DNA of 64,000 nucleotides, taken from contig NZ_SOHM01000008.1 in NCBI RefSeq assembly GCF_004403945.1, positions 124,743 to 188,742 of the forward strand. Reading direction: 5' to 3'. Positions 35,968-43,855 of this stretch are shown piece by piece. Both the position numbers and the translations under genes were made by a program. This DNA is from Cryobacterium lactosi. Its GTDB lineage: Bacteria; Actinomycetota; Actinomycetes; Actinomycetales; Microbacteriaceae. The notes beneath the pieces were generated by a model. The model was not told the origin of the DNA and ran no database searches. It saw nothing but the letters and a program-made list of their open reading frames with translations. Position 1 is the first letter of the stretch; each line of letters starts with the position of its first letter.

Positions 35968-36678
35968 ATGGCTCAAGTTCTGGTCGCCCCACGGCTGCGT
36001 CTCAACCGCGACCGCGTCCTCCAGGCCGCCGTGCAGCTGGCCGATCGGATCGGCATTGACGCGCTGAGCATGCGCCGGCTGGCCGAGGAGCTCGGCGTGG
36101 TGCCGATGGCGCTCTACAAGCACGTGGCGAACAAGGACGAGCTACTGGACGGGATGGTCGACGTGATCGTCGCCGAGATCGACCCGCCAAACGGGGACCT
36201 CGGCTGGAAGGCGGCGGTGCGCCTGCGGGTGCTCTCGGCCCGACAGATGCTGCTGCGGCATCCGTGGGCCCGGTCGGTGCTCGAGTCGCGCACCCGCGAG
36301 ACGCCTACCGTGCTGGACTACATGGAGTCCACGATCGGAATGTTCCTGGCCGGCGGGTTCTCGGCCGACCTCACCCACCACGTGATGCACGCTCTGGGCA
36401 GCCGGATGTGGGGATTTACCCAGGAGCTCTTCGACGCATCCGCCGGGCCCGACCGCCCGCCCGTCGACATCGCCGCGCAGGTCGCTCAACTGCAGGCGAT
36501 GGCCGAGCGGTACCCCCACATCCTGCAGATCAGCGAAGTGGCCACCCACGACGACTCGGTCGTGGCGCGCGGCTGCGACGACAGATTCGAGTTCGAGTTC
36601 GCGCTCGACCTGCTCCTGGACGGCTTCGAGCGACTGCGGGACGCTGGCTGGTCGTCCGACGCCCGCCCGACGGCGTAG
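35968..36678 (+). CDS. TetR/AcrR family regulator with tetracycline-repressor-type C-terminal domain
   Basis: 236 aa. The helix-turn-helix is 'LSMRRLAEELGVVPMALYKHVANKDELLDGM', with the C-terminal region starting 'WKAAVRLRVLSARQMLLRHPWA' and including 'DDRFEFEFALDLLLDGF', typical of the TetR_C_1-like group. AAGGAATCTCC precedes the ATG. It is divergent from the oxidoreductase gene with two operator candidates between; autorepression and control of that gene are likely. Confidence 0.9.
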   Translation: MAQVLVAPRLRLNRDRVLQAAVQLADRIGIDALSMRRLAEELGVVPMALYKHVANKDELLDGMVDVIVAEIDPPNGDLGWKAAVRLRVLSARQMLLRHPWARSVLESRTRETPTVLDYMESTIGMFLAGGFSADLTHHVMHALGSRMWGFTQELFDASAGPDRPPVDIAAQVAQLQAMAERYPHILQISEVATHDDSVVARGCDDRFEFEFALDLLLDGFERLRDAGWSSDARPTA

Positions 36679-36707
36679 CCAGGGCTCCGCTGATCAGGCG
36701 CTGGTGA

Positions 36708-38057
36708 TCAGGCGAAGCTGAAGACGAGCGGGAACACCGCGACCACGATGAGCGCCCAGACCCCGTAAACCGGCAGGTACCGGGTCTGCCATCGCTCGAG
36801 CGCCGTGAACGGGCGCCGCCCGCGCAAGAACCCGATGGTGAGCCAGGCCGAACGCGTCAGGTGCACGAGCAGCAGCAGGTTGAGGCCGAGCGCGGCGATC
36901 TTGTTGGGGCTGAAGCCGAACTCGGTGATGCGGGCCAGCATCGCGGTGAGCATCACGGCATCCACCGCGAGAGCCACGACCACCAACACCAGCTGAAGGG
37001 CGTCGAACAGGCCGGGCCGCGCGAGCGAGTCGCGCGCTGAGATCGAATAGAGCAGCAGGCTGAGCACGAGCACCAGGATGGCGTCCATCAGGATCAGCAG
37101 GTCGCGGTCGACGGCGCCCAAACCGCCGGCGGTGGCCAGCACGACGAGAACAGCCAGGAGCATGATGATCGTGAGCGGCGTGAACACCCGGGTGAGCACC
37201 GGAGCGATGTTCTCCACGACGTTCTGCTTGGCCTCCACCAGCCAGGCGGCCACCACGAGGGCGCCCGGCACCGCGAGGGGCAGCACCCAGTCGCCCAACA
37301 CCGGGCCGGGTTCGATGCCCACGGCGGACAGAACCGCGACAGTGAGCCCGATGAGCACACCGCCGCCGAGGGCGAGCAGCGTGTAGTAGATCGCGAGCTC
37401 ACCGGTGAACCGCACGAAGTCCATCCGCCGGGCATCAGAGCGCCACCGGCCGCCGACATAGGCGATCCCGACCAGCACCCAGAGCAGCACAGGGGCGTGC
37501 AGTGCGGCGAGCAGTTCGGTGGAGCCGCCGGTCACGAACGGGTAAACATTGAGCAGCACCGCGAGAGCGGCGAACGAGACGATGAGGGTGGCCGCAACGG
37601 GCAGGGTGAGCCGGCGCTTCCAGCCGAAGTAGGCGGCCAGGAACGGGAAGACGAGCAGGCCGAGGTTGCGGATCAGACCAGTGCCGCCATCCGACCAGGC
37701 CAGGCCGGCCTTGACGGCGAGGCCGGCGCCGAGGGCGAAGCCGATCACCACGGTGAGCTCCCGCCAGGCCCGCGCCCGGTTCTCGTCGGCGTCGTCGGGC
37801 ACGAGCACGAGCTGCTTCCAGAGCCGGTCGGAGTGCTCACGGGCGAACTCCCGAGAGACGGCGTCGAGATTGCCCAGGCGCTTGATCGCCACGAGGAAGG
37901 CCTCGTCGTGGTCCAGTCCGGTGGCGAGCAGGTCTTCGATCTGCTCGCGCAGGTGATCTTCAAGCTCTTCCACGTCGGCGGTGGCGATCGCCTGGCGGCG
38001 TTGCACGTAGCCGCGCCAGCTGTCGATCTGGGCTTCGAGGTCGGCGTCCAGGTCCAT
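36708..38057 (-). CDS. Permease-prefix-domain-containing polytopic membrane protein
   Basis: 449 aa from the ATG at 38057, which shares its A with the padR stop (TGATG). Residues 1-75 form a soluble helical domain of the permease prefix 1/HAAS kind ('LEDHLREQIEDLLATGLDHDEAFLVAIKRLGNLD'). The rest has 10-11 hydrophobic helices with no recognised transporter motif. Coupling to a PadR gene mirrors the smaller module at 33832-34784. Function unknown. Confidence 0.78.
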   Translation of the reverse strand: MDLDADLEAQIDSWRGYVQRRQAIATADVEELEDHLREQIEDLLATGLDHDEAFLVAIKRLGNLDAVSREFAREHSDRLWKQLVLVPDDADENRARAWRELTVVIGFALGAGLAVKAGLAWSDGGTGLIRNLGLLVFPFLAAYFGWKRRLTLPVAATLIVSFAALAVLLNVYPFVTGGSTELLAALHAPVLLWVLVGIAYVGGRWRSDARRMDFVRFTGELAIYYTLLALGGGVLIGLTVAVLSAVGIEPGPVLGDWVLPLAVPGALVVAAWLVEAKQNVVENIAPVLTRVFTPLTIIMLLAVLVVLATAGGLGAVDRDLLILMDAILVLVLSLLLYSISARDSLARPGLFDALQLVLVVVALAVDAVMLTAMLARITEFGFSPNKIAALGLNLLLLVHLTRSAWLTIGFLRGRRPFTALERWQTRYLPVYGVWALIVVAVFPLVFSFA

Positions 38058-38419
38058 CAGGCCCACCCCTCCGTCAGACCGGTCGGCCGGGGCGCGGCCT
38101 GCCAGACCTGGCGCAGCGCATCCGCCACAACGGTCCACTGCTCCTGGCGTTCGGCCAGCTGCTCCCGACCCGAATCGGTGATTGCGTAGTGCTTGCGGCG
38201 TCGGCCGGCGTCGGAGGTCACCCAGAGCGAGGTCACGTAGCCGAGCCGCTCCAGCCGATGCAGGAGGGGATAGAGCATCCCGTCGGTCCACTGCATGCTG
38301 CCGCCGGAGAGCTCGCCCACCCGCTTGAGAATGGCGTAGCCGTACAGGTCGCCGTCCATCAGGATCCCCAGCACCAGTGGGGTCGCCGCGGCGGCCACCA
38401 GGTCTTTCTCGATGCGCAT
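38057..38419 (-). CDS. PadR family transcriptional regulator 2
   Basis: 120 aa from the ATG at 38419 with GAGGAG 3 bases before it. Winged helix 'LVLGILMDGDLYGYAILKRV' and 'GMLYPLLHRLERLGYV', wing 'RRRKHYAITDSGREQL'. Overlaps the membrane-protein gene by 1 bp, so both are made together. An inverted repeat of 14-bp arms upstream (38433-38476) is a candidate autoregulatory site. Confidence 0.9.
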   Translation of the reverse strand: MRIEKDLVAAAATPLVLGILMDGDLYGYAILKRVGELSGGSMQWTDGMLYPLLHRLERLGYVTSLWVTSDAGRRRKHYAITDSGREQLAERQEQWTVVADALRQVWQAAPRPTGLTEGWA

Positions 38420-38432
38420 GGCTCCTCTTTCT

Positions 38433-38476
38433 ATACCTAGAGCTGCAATGTATTGAACCCTAGCAGCTCTAGGTAT
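38433..38476. promoter_or_regulatory. Inverted repeat in the padR2 promoter
   Basis: ATACCTAGAGCTGC (38433-38446) and GCAGCTCTAGGTAT (38463-38476) are exact inverted copies with a 16-bp spacer. It is placed as an operator for PadR2. Confidence 0.7.
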
Positions 38477-38542
38477 CGGCGGGAGTGCCGCCGAGCTGGT
38501 GATCTGAGTTAGAGTGCCGGATTGAACACATTGGAGGAACGC

Positions 38543-38971
38543 ATGACGGCTGGCCCGATTCCCTTCGAAGTACATGAGTCGGGGGCACTGTTCCACGGCA
38601 CCAAAGCCGATCTGGCGGTGGGTGATGTGCTGGTGCCCGGACGCGAATCGAACTTCGCCGCCGGCCGCATCATGAACCACGTCTACCTGACGGCCACACT
38701 GGATGCCGCCACCTGGGGCGCCGAGCTGGCCGCCGGCCAGGGCCGTGGCCGCATCTACATCGTGGAGCCGCTCGGCACCCTCGAGGACGATCCCAATGTG
38801 ACGGACAAGAAGTTCCCCGGCAATCCCACCCGGTCGTACCGCACCACGGAACCGGTCAAGGTTGTCGGCGAGCTCTTGGACTGGGTCGGTCACTCGCGCG
38901 ACCAGGTTCAGGCCATGCGGAATGGCCTGGCCGCACTGCAGCAAAGCGGCGAGGCCGTCATCGACGACTGA
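38543..38971 (+). CDS. arr: NAD(+)-rifampin ADP-ribosyltransferase
   Basis: 142 aa; GGAGG stands 5 bases before the ATG. The N terminus 'LFHGTKADLAVGDVL' has the conserved His, 'VYLTATLDAATWGAELA' the Tyr region, and 'DDPNVTDKKFPGNPTRSYRT' the substrate loop of Arr enzymes. Arr transfers ADP-ribose to the C23 hydroxyl of rifamycins and inactivates them. The protein has the full length of chromosomal Arr proteins. It stands alone, as is usual for environmental actinobacteria, so it looks like an ordinary intrinsic gene. Confidence 0.93.
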   Translation: MTAGPIPFEVHESGALFHGTKADLAVGDVLVPGRESNFAAGRIMNHVYLTATLDAATWGAELAAGQGRGRIYIVEPLGTLEDDPNVTDKKFPGNPTRSYRTTEPVKVVGELLDWVGHSRDQVQAMRNGLAALQQSGEAVIDD

Positions 38972-39056
38972 TTTGCTCTAGCCGGCCGTAGCCATCCGCA
39001 CCCCGATGATCGTGCCTGGTCTGGATCCGGCCTGTCCGATGTGGCAGGATGCCGCC

Positions 39057-40001
39057 GTGACCACTCAACCCGAACGCCGGATGCTCCTCGACTCCGCCTC
39101 GCTCTATTTCCGCGCGTTCTTCGGGGTACCCGACACCGTGCGGGCGCCGAACGGCGAGCCCGTGAACGCCGTGCGTGGGCTGCTGGACATGATCGCCCGG
39201 CTCACCACCGAGTTCCAGCCCACCGAGATCGTGGCCTGCTGGGACGACGACTGGCGCCCGCAGTGGCGGGTCGATCTCATCCCCACCTACAAGACCCACC
39301 GGGTGGCCGCCGAACCGGCCACGGATGCCGATCCGTCGATCGAGGTCGTGCCCGACCTGCTCAGCCCGCAGGTGCCGATCATCCGCGAGGTGCTCACCGC
39401 ACTCGGCATCCCCATCATCGGCGCCGCCCACCACGAGGCAGACGACGTGATCGGCACTCTCGCCTCGCACGCGGACATCCCCGTGGACGTGATCACCGGC
39501 GACCGCGACCTGTTCCAGCTCGTCGACGACTCCCGCGACGTGCGGGTGATCTACACCGGGCGCGGCATGGCCCGGCTGGAGATCCTCACCGACGCGTCGC
39601 TCACGGCCAAGACCGGGGTCACCCCCCTGCAGTACGCGGACTTCGCCGCAATGCGCGGCGACGCCTCCGACGGCCTGCCCGGGGTGGCCGGGGTGGGCGA
39701 GAAGACCGCGGCGACGCTGCTGGCCGAGTTCGGCGACCTGGCCGGTATCGTCGCGGCCGCCGCCGACCCCGAGGTGAAGCTGAGCGCGTCCGTGCGGGCG
39801 AAGATCCTCGCCGCTACGGACTACCTGTTGGTGGCGCCGGCGGTGGTGAACGTGGTGCGCAACCTGGAGCTGCCGGCGTTCGACGCCCGCATCCGCCCCA
39901 GTACGCCCGAGCAGGAGGCTGAGCTGGAGCGCCTGTCGGCCGAGTGGGGGCTGGAGTCCTCGATGAAGAGGGCGCGCGCGGCGCTGGCCGCGATGGCCTG
40001 A
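39057..40001 (+). CDS. 5'-3' exonuclease (DNA polymerase I N-terminal-domain type)
   Basis: 314 aa from a GTG at 39057 with AGGA 7 bases upstream; an ATG at 39006 has no such site. Acidic metal-binding motifs include 'LLDSASLYFRAFFG', 'VACWDDDWRPQWR', 'HHEADDVIGTLA', 'ITGDRDLFQLV' and 'MRGDASDGLPGVAGVGEKTA' (helix-three-turn-helix). It lacks the polymerase domain, so it is a stand-alone flap/5' exonuclease homologue. Palindromic repeat copy B follows 17 bp after the stop codon. Confidence 0.9.
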   Translation: MTTQPERRMLLDSASLYFRAFFGVPDTVRAPNGEPVNAVRGLLDMIARLTTEFQPTEIVACWDDDWRPQWRVDLIPTYKTHRVAAEPATDADPSIEVVPDLLSPQVPIIREVLTALGIPIIGAAHHEADDVIGTLASHADIPVDVITGDRDLFQLVDDSRDVRVIYTGRGMARLEILTDASLTAKTGVTPLQYADFAAMRGDASDGLPGVAGVGEKTAATLLAEFGDLAGIVAAAADPEVKLSASVRAKILAATDYLLVAPAVVNVVRNLELPAFDARIRPSTPEQEAELERLSAEWGLESSMKRARAALAAMA

Positions 40002-40018
40002 CCCTCCCCCTCCCATCC

Positions 40019-40079
40019 CGCGAACTGTGACTTAAGCACCCAAATTCTGGGTTTTTTGGGGCTTAGCTCACAGTTCGCG
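40019..40079. repeat. 61-bp palindromic repeat, copy B
   Basis: Arms CGCGAACTGTGA (40019-40030) and TCACAGTTCGCG (40068-40079) are perfect complements. The inner stem CTTAAGCACC/GGGGCTTAG is also largely paired. Copy B lies between two genes in the same direction. Confidence 0.9.
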
Positions 40080-40169
40080 AACGTATCGAGGGCGCCATCG
40101 CGTTCACGAGGGTGGCCTAGGGTTCACTACACGGCAGATGTGCGGTTCCTGCCGTCGGGAGGACCCACG

Positions 40170-41030
40170 ATGACCACCAGAACGAGCGCGTCGGCCGCCG
40201 CTGCCGCGCCTGAACACCTCGGTCTCGGCCTTCCCGATCGGGTCGACGACTTCGCCAGATTGCTGCAAAACCCGTCGTTCAGCGACGTGCGGGACGACGG
40301 GCAGGCCTGGCTGCAGCGGTGTTACGCAGAGATCGTGCCGCTGGTGCTGCCCGCGGCGCTGCACGCTGTCGAGTCCGGTGAGCCGCTTCCGGCCGAGTGT
40401 CTACTCGCTTTGCGCGCGGTGGCGGCGGGGTCGGCCAGTGACACGGATGTGCAGTTGTCGGTGATCCTCCGCGGGGCGTTGCCGGCGCTGCGTGTCTTCG
40501 CCGCCTTCATGCACGAGACCGCTCCGGCCGACCCCCGCCAGACCGTGCTGGCCATGGCCCGGGCCGCTCGCGTGGCTCACGAACTGGGCAGCTGCTGGGT
40601 GGAGGCGTGGAGCGACGCGCGCGCGGCCAAGGGACACCTTGCGCCCGAGCCGGCATCGGCAACAGCGCCGGAGGCATCCGTCGCCGGCCGCCCGGCCACA
40701 TCCGTCACGGCTCTCGACGGCGGCTTGATCGAACTGGTCGCCGTCGATCCCACCCTTACCGACGCCGAAGCGCGGATGCTGACCCTCGCCGCCTACGGGC
40801 ACTCCAACGACCACATCGCCCGGGCCACCAGCTACAGCCGCCAGGCCGTTGGCTGGCACCTGTCCCGCATCATGCGGGCCTGGAAGACGCCCAACCGCAC
40901 GGCGCTGGTGGCGCTGGCGTTCGTGAAAGGGGTGCTCGTGGCCAGATCAGCACCACGAACACCCCGGGCTCTGCCGGCGTCAGATCAAGCGGGGACCCGG
41001 AAGTCGCTGTCGCATCCGACCTCGTCCTGA
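40170..41030 (+). CDS. LuxR-type HTH transcriptional regulator without receiver domain
   Basis: 286 aa from the ATG at 40170, with GGGAGG upstream. Residues 20-165 are helical and lack the phospho-acceptor motifs of a receiver domain. The C-terminal 65 residues form the LuxR-type HTH ('LTDAEARMLTLAAYGHSNDH', 'SYSRQAVGWHLSRIM'). The ligand is unknown. The last 46 bases overlap the convergent gene for a secreted protein. Confidence 0.75.
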   Translation: MTTRTSASAAAAAPEHLGLGLPDRVDDFARLLQNPSFSDVRDDGQAWLQRCYAEIVPLVLPAALHAVESGEPLPAECLLALRAVAAGSASDTDVQLSVILRGALPALRVFAAFMHETAPADPRQTVLAMARAARVAHELGSCWVEAWSDARAAKGHLAPEPASATAPEASVAGRPATSVTALDGGLIELVAVDPTLTDAEARMLTLAAYGHSNDHIARATSYSRQAVGWHLSRIMRAWKTPNRTALVALAFVKGVLVARSAPRTPRALPASDQAGTRKSLSHPTSS

Positions 41031-41692
41031 CCCTTCTCGGTGTACCCGGTGGGCACCGTGCGGTGCACGTCATCGATGTAGTACGCCTTGGTGCCGGTCC
41101 AGCGCGGTCCCCAGCGCGCCCCGTTGTCCCACGTGTCGACGTCCACACGGATGCGTCCGGTCTGGTCGGCGAATCCGGTGCCGAGCGTGACGGCGGTCTT
41201 CCGGCCCGGATTGGCCGTCACCGTGTCGCGGCGTTCGCTGGTGGTGGTGCGGGTCTGCGAGTACTCCGCGCCGCCCTCGATGGTGAGCACGTTCTTGATC
41301 TCCAGGCTCACGCCGCCGCCGGACTTCCACGTCTCGGCGAAGGAGCGCACATCGCCGACCTGTGAGCTGATCGCGGTGGTGGTGCCGGCGTTGCAGTTGC
41401 TGACCGGTTCGCCGTAGCGCAACCATTCAACGCGCTCTCCGGATTCGCTCTGCACCTCGAAGGTGCAGTCGCCGGTGATGCCGCTGGTGTACATGCCGGC
41501 GTCGCCGTTGCAGACGCGATAGAGGTTGTCGGGCTCGAATCGGTCGTCGGCCGAGGCCGCGGTGGCCGGCACCAGGGCGCCCGCCAACACCAGCCCGGCG
41601 ATGCCCGCGGCGGCGGCGAGGCGGCGACGGCCCTTCGCCAAGGTGCGTATCGGGGAGTGTGTCGGTGTCATCGTGTTCGTGTCGGTGTGCAT
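40985..41692 (-). CDS. Secreted hypothetical protein with four cysteines
   Basis: 235 aa from the ATG at 41692 (AGGA 7 bases upstream). The N terminus has basic residues, a hydrophobic stretch 'GIAGLVLAGALVPA' and the cleavage-type 'TAASADD', so Sec export is expected. The mature part has four cysteines (VCN, DCTF, NCN, GCD) and long amphipathic beta strands with Thr/Ser alternation ('SGGGVSLEIKNVLTIEG', 'SQTRTTTSERRDTV'). The Ser/Thr-rich alternating strands are reminiscent of beta-pore-forming proteins, but I do not recognise a family. It overlaps the LuxR-HTH gene tail-to-tail by 46 bp. Confidence 0.65.
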   Translation of the reverse strand: MHTDTNTMTPTHSPIRTLAKGRRRLAAAAGIAGLVLAGALVPATAASADDRFEPDNLYRVCNGDAGMYTSGITGDCTFEVQSESGERVEWLRYGEPVSNCNAGTTTAISSQVGDVRSFAETWKSGGGVSLEIKNVLTIEGGAEYSQTRTTTSERRDTVTANPGRKTAVTLGTGFADQTGRIRVDVDTWDNGARWGPRWTGTKAYYIDDVHRTVPTGYTEKGQDEVGCDSDFRVPA

Positions 41693-42013
41693 GACGTGTC
41701 CTAACCAATTCGATGTGCGGTCGCTCCCCGGAACTGGTTCATCGCTTCCCGGGAACGGGAGTGACTCTTCTACCTCGGCGGCGCGCACGCCAGAAGATCG
41801 GCCAGCTGTTAGTCGACCTACTCACGAGTGGCCCGGCGCGGCTGCCCTCCGGACAGGATGCTGACGCCATCACCCCTGCACCCCCTCCCGCGAACTGTGA
41901 GCTAAGCACCAGAATCTCGCGATTTTTGGGGCTTTTCTCACGGTTCGCGGATGGGTCGGGTGGGGTCTGCGGGCGGGCGGTGCAGTGTCGGTGGTAGGTG
42001 AGACGATCTCATT
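41693..42013. other. Intergenic region, 321 bp
   Basis: Holds the promoters of the divergent secreted-protein and HNH genes and palindromic repeat copy C (41889-41949). I see no further gene. Confidence 0.6.
41889..41949. repeat. 61-bp palindromic repeat, copy C
   Basis: Arms CGCGAACTGTGA (41889-41900) and TCACGGTTCGCG (41938-41949; one mismatch). Inner bases GCTAAGCACC/GGGGCTTTTC as in the other copies. Copy C lies between divergent genes, so it is not simply a terminator. Confidence 0.85.
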
Positions 42014-43810
42014 ATGAGTAACCCCGACCAGGCAACACCGCCCGCTCCGGATGATGACCACTACTCTCCGGAGTCCGCTCCACCTGGCAACACCCCGCCC
42101 GCCGTCTCCCCCACCGAATCTCGGTCGATGCCAGCGGCCTCGGCCCAACCGGCCGAGACTGCCCCGCCTGAACCCGGCTCGACCGGACCAGGCTCGACTA
42201 AACCCGGCCCGGCCGAACCCGGCTCGACTAAACCCGGCCCGACTGAACCCGCTGATCGTGAGCCCTATGTCCCCGATCCGGCCCTGGACGAGTTGGTCTG
42301 CACGGAGCTGGCCCGCCGCACGGAACTGATCGCGGCCGAGGCCCGGGCCATCGCCCACGCGCAAGCCCGCCAGGCCGAGTTCCTCGTGGAGCTGCAGTGC
42401 TGGAGCGAGGACCCGCAGGTGTCTTCCCGGCTGCACGGCAACCCGGAGAGCATCCGGTTGGCCGACGTGAACGCGGCCACTCTGACCGAGGATCAGGCCC
42501 GGGCGGCCGCGTATGGCCGGTGGGAGGACCGGGAGGTGGCCCGCCGCACCATCGTGAGCGAGACCGCGTGTCTGCTGCGGATGCACGAACGCACCGTGGA
42601 ACACCTGATGGAGCAGTCGCTCTGGCTGCTGTCGGCCCCGGCCACGTTCGAGGCCCTCTCCAGTGGGGAGATCAGCTACCGGCACGCCACCGTGCTCATC
42701 GACCAGATGCGCACCCTGCCCGCCGAAGACCAGGAGGCCTTCGAAGACAAGGTGCTGCCGGATGCGAAACGACTGCCGGTCGCCCGGTTCAAAGACCGGG
42801 CCCGCCGACTCCGGGAAAGGCTGCACCCGGAATCGATCGTGACCCGCACCAGCCACGCCCTCGCCGAACGCCACAGCCGCTGGGAGGCCGCCGCGGACGG
42901 GATGGGCTGGTTGCACTGGTACGGCACCGCCCACGACACCAAAGCCGCCTACGACCGGATCAACGCGATGGCGGCGAGCCTGAAGAAACTTGGCGACCCC
43001 ACCCGGGCCGGCGCCGCGGCCGGAGAAGCCGGCGCGCGGGCAGGCGCGGACGCGAGCGCGGCGACAGGCACGGAGGCGGGCGCGGTTGCGGGCGCTGAAG
43101 AGGACGCGGAGGAGAAGAAACGCACCCTCGACCAACTCCGCGCCGACATCACCCGCGCCCTGCTCCTGGACGGCATCACCCCGGACGGCATGGGCGCCGG
43201 GATCCGCGGCAAGGTAATGATCACCGTGCCCGTGCTCACCCTGCTCGGCCTGGACGAGGAACCCGCCACCCTCGAAGGCTACGGGCCGATCTCCCCCGAC
43301 GTCGCCCGGCAAATCGCCGGCCACGCACCCAGCTTCACCCGTCTGCTCACCCACCCCGAAACCGGCGTCGTGCTCTCGCTAGGCAAAACCCAGCACAAGA
43401 ACACCAAAGCCATGAAGAAGTGGCTGCGGGTGCGCGACGAAACCTGCCGCTTCCCCGGCTGCTCCCGGCCCGCCGTCACGAGCGACGTCGACCACACCGA
43501 AGACTGGGCCGGCGGCGGGAAGACCGACTGCGACAACCTCGCCCATCTCTGCGAACCCCACCACCGACTCAAGCACCTCTCCCAGTGGCGGGTCAGCCAG
43601 GAACCGGGCGGGATCTTGCTCTGGACCTCCCCGGGCAAACGCAGCTACCGCACCGACCCGGCCAACCCGATGGGACCACCCCGGCCACTCCCACCCGTGG
43701 CGGGGCCCAAAAACAGGAAGCGACCCGCTGAGGAGAGCTACCTGATGCCGCCCCGGCACCGGCCGACCCGGACACCGACAGCACCAGTGCCCGAGAACCC
43801 GCCGTTCTAG
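42014..43810 (+). CDS. DUF222 and HNH endonuclease domain protein (13E12 repeat family)
   Basis: 598 aa. Residues 1-80 are low-complexity Pro/Thr/Ser with 10-residue tandem repeats; 90-330 are the DUF222 region ('LVCTELARRTELIAAEARAIAHAQARQ'); an Ala/Gly-rich insert follows at about 335-375. The HNH motif 'CRFPGCSRP' with 'DVDHTEDWAGGGKT' and 'LCEPHHRLKH' (residues about 475-520) has intact zinc Cys and catalytic His residues. The family is multicopy in actinobacteria and is thought to be mobile; the targets are unknown. Confidence 0.9.
   Translation: MSNPDQATPPAPDDDHYSPESAPPGNTPPAVSPTESRSMPAASAQPAETAPPEPGSTGPGSTKPGPAEPGSTKPGPTEPADREPYVPDPALDELVCTELARRTELIAAEARAIAHAQARQAEFLVELQCWSEDPQVSSRLHGNPESIRLADVNAATLTEDQARAAAYGRWEDREVARRTIVSETACLLRMHERTVEHLMEQSLWLLSAPATFEALSSGEISYRHATVLIDQMRTLPAEDQEAFEDKVLPDAKRLPVARFKDRARRLRERLHPESIVTRTSHALAERHSRWEAAADGMGWLHWYGTAHDTKAAYDRINAMAASLKKLGDPTRAGAAAGEAGARAGADASAATGTEAGAVAGAEEDAEEKKRTLDQLRADITRALLLDGITPDGMGAGIRGKVMITVPVLTLLGLDEEPATLEGYGPISPDVARQIAGHAPSFTRLLTHPETGVVLSLGKTQHKNTKAMKKWLRVRDETCRFPGCSRPAVTSDVDHTEDWAGGGKTDCDNLAHLCEPHHRLKHLSQWRVSQEPGGILLWTSPGKRSYRTDPANPMGPPRPLPPVAGPKNRKRPAEESYLMPPRHRPTRTPTAPVPENPPF
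42176..42250 (+). repeat. 30-bp tandem repeat inside the HNH gene
   Basis: Units 42191-42220 and 42221-42250 are almost identical 30-mers preceded by a degenerate half unit (42176-42190). They encode GSTKPGP(A/T)EP, an in-frame repeat that could vary in copy number without a frameshift. Confidence 0.85.
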
Positions 43811-43855
43811 GCGTTCGCCGGGTGGTCCGAGACGGGGTTCCGTACACTCGGATGC

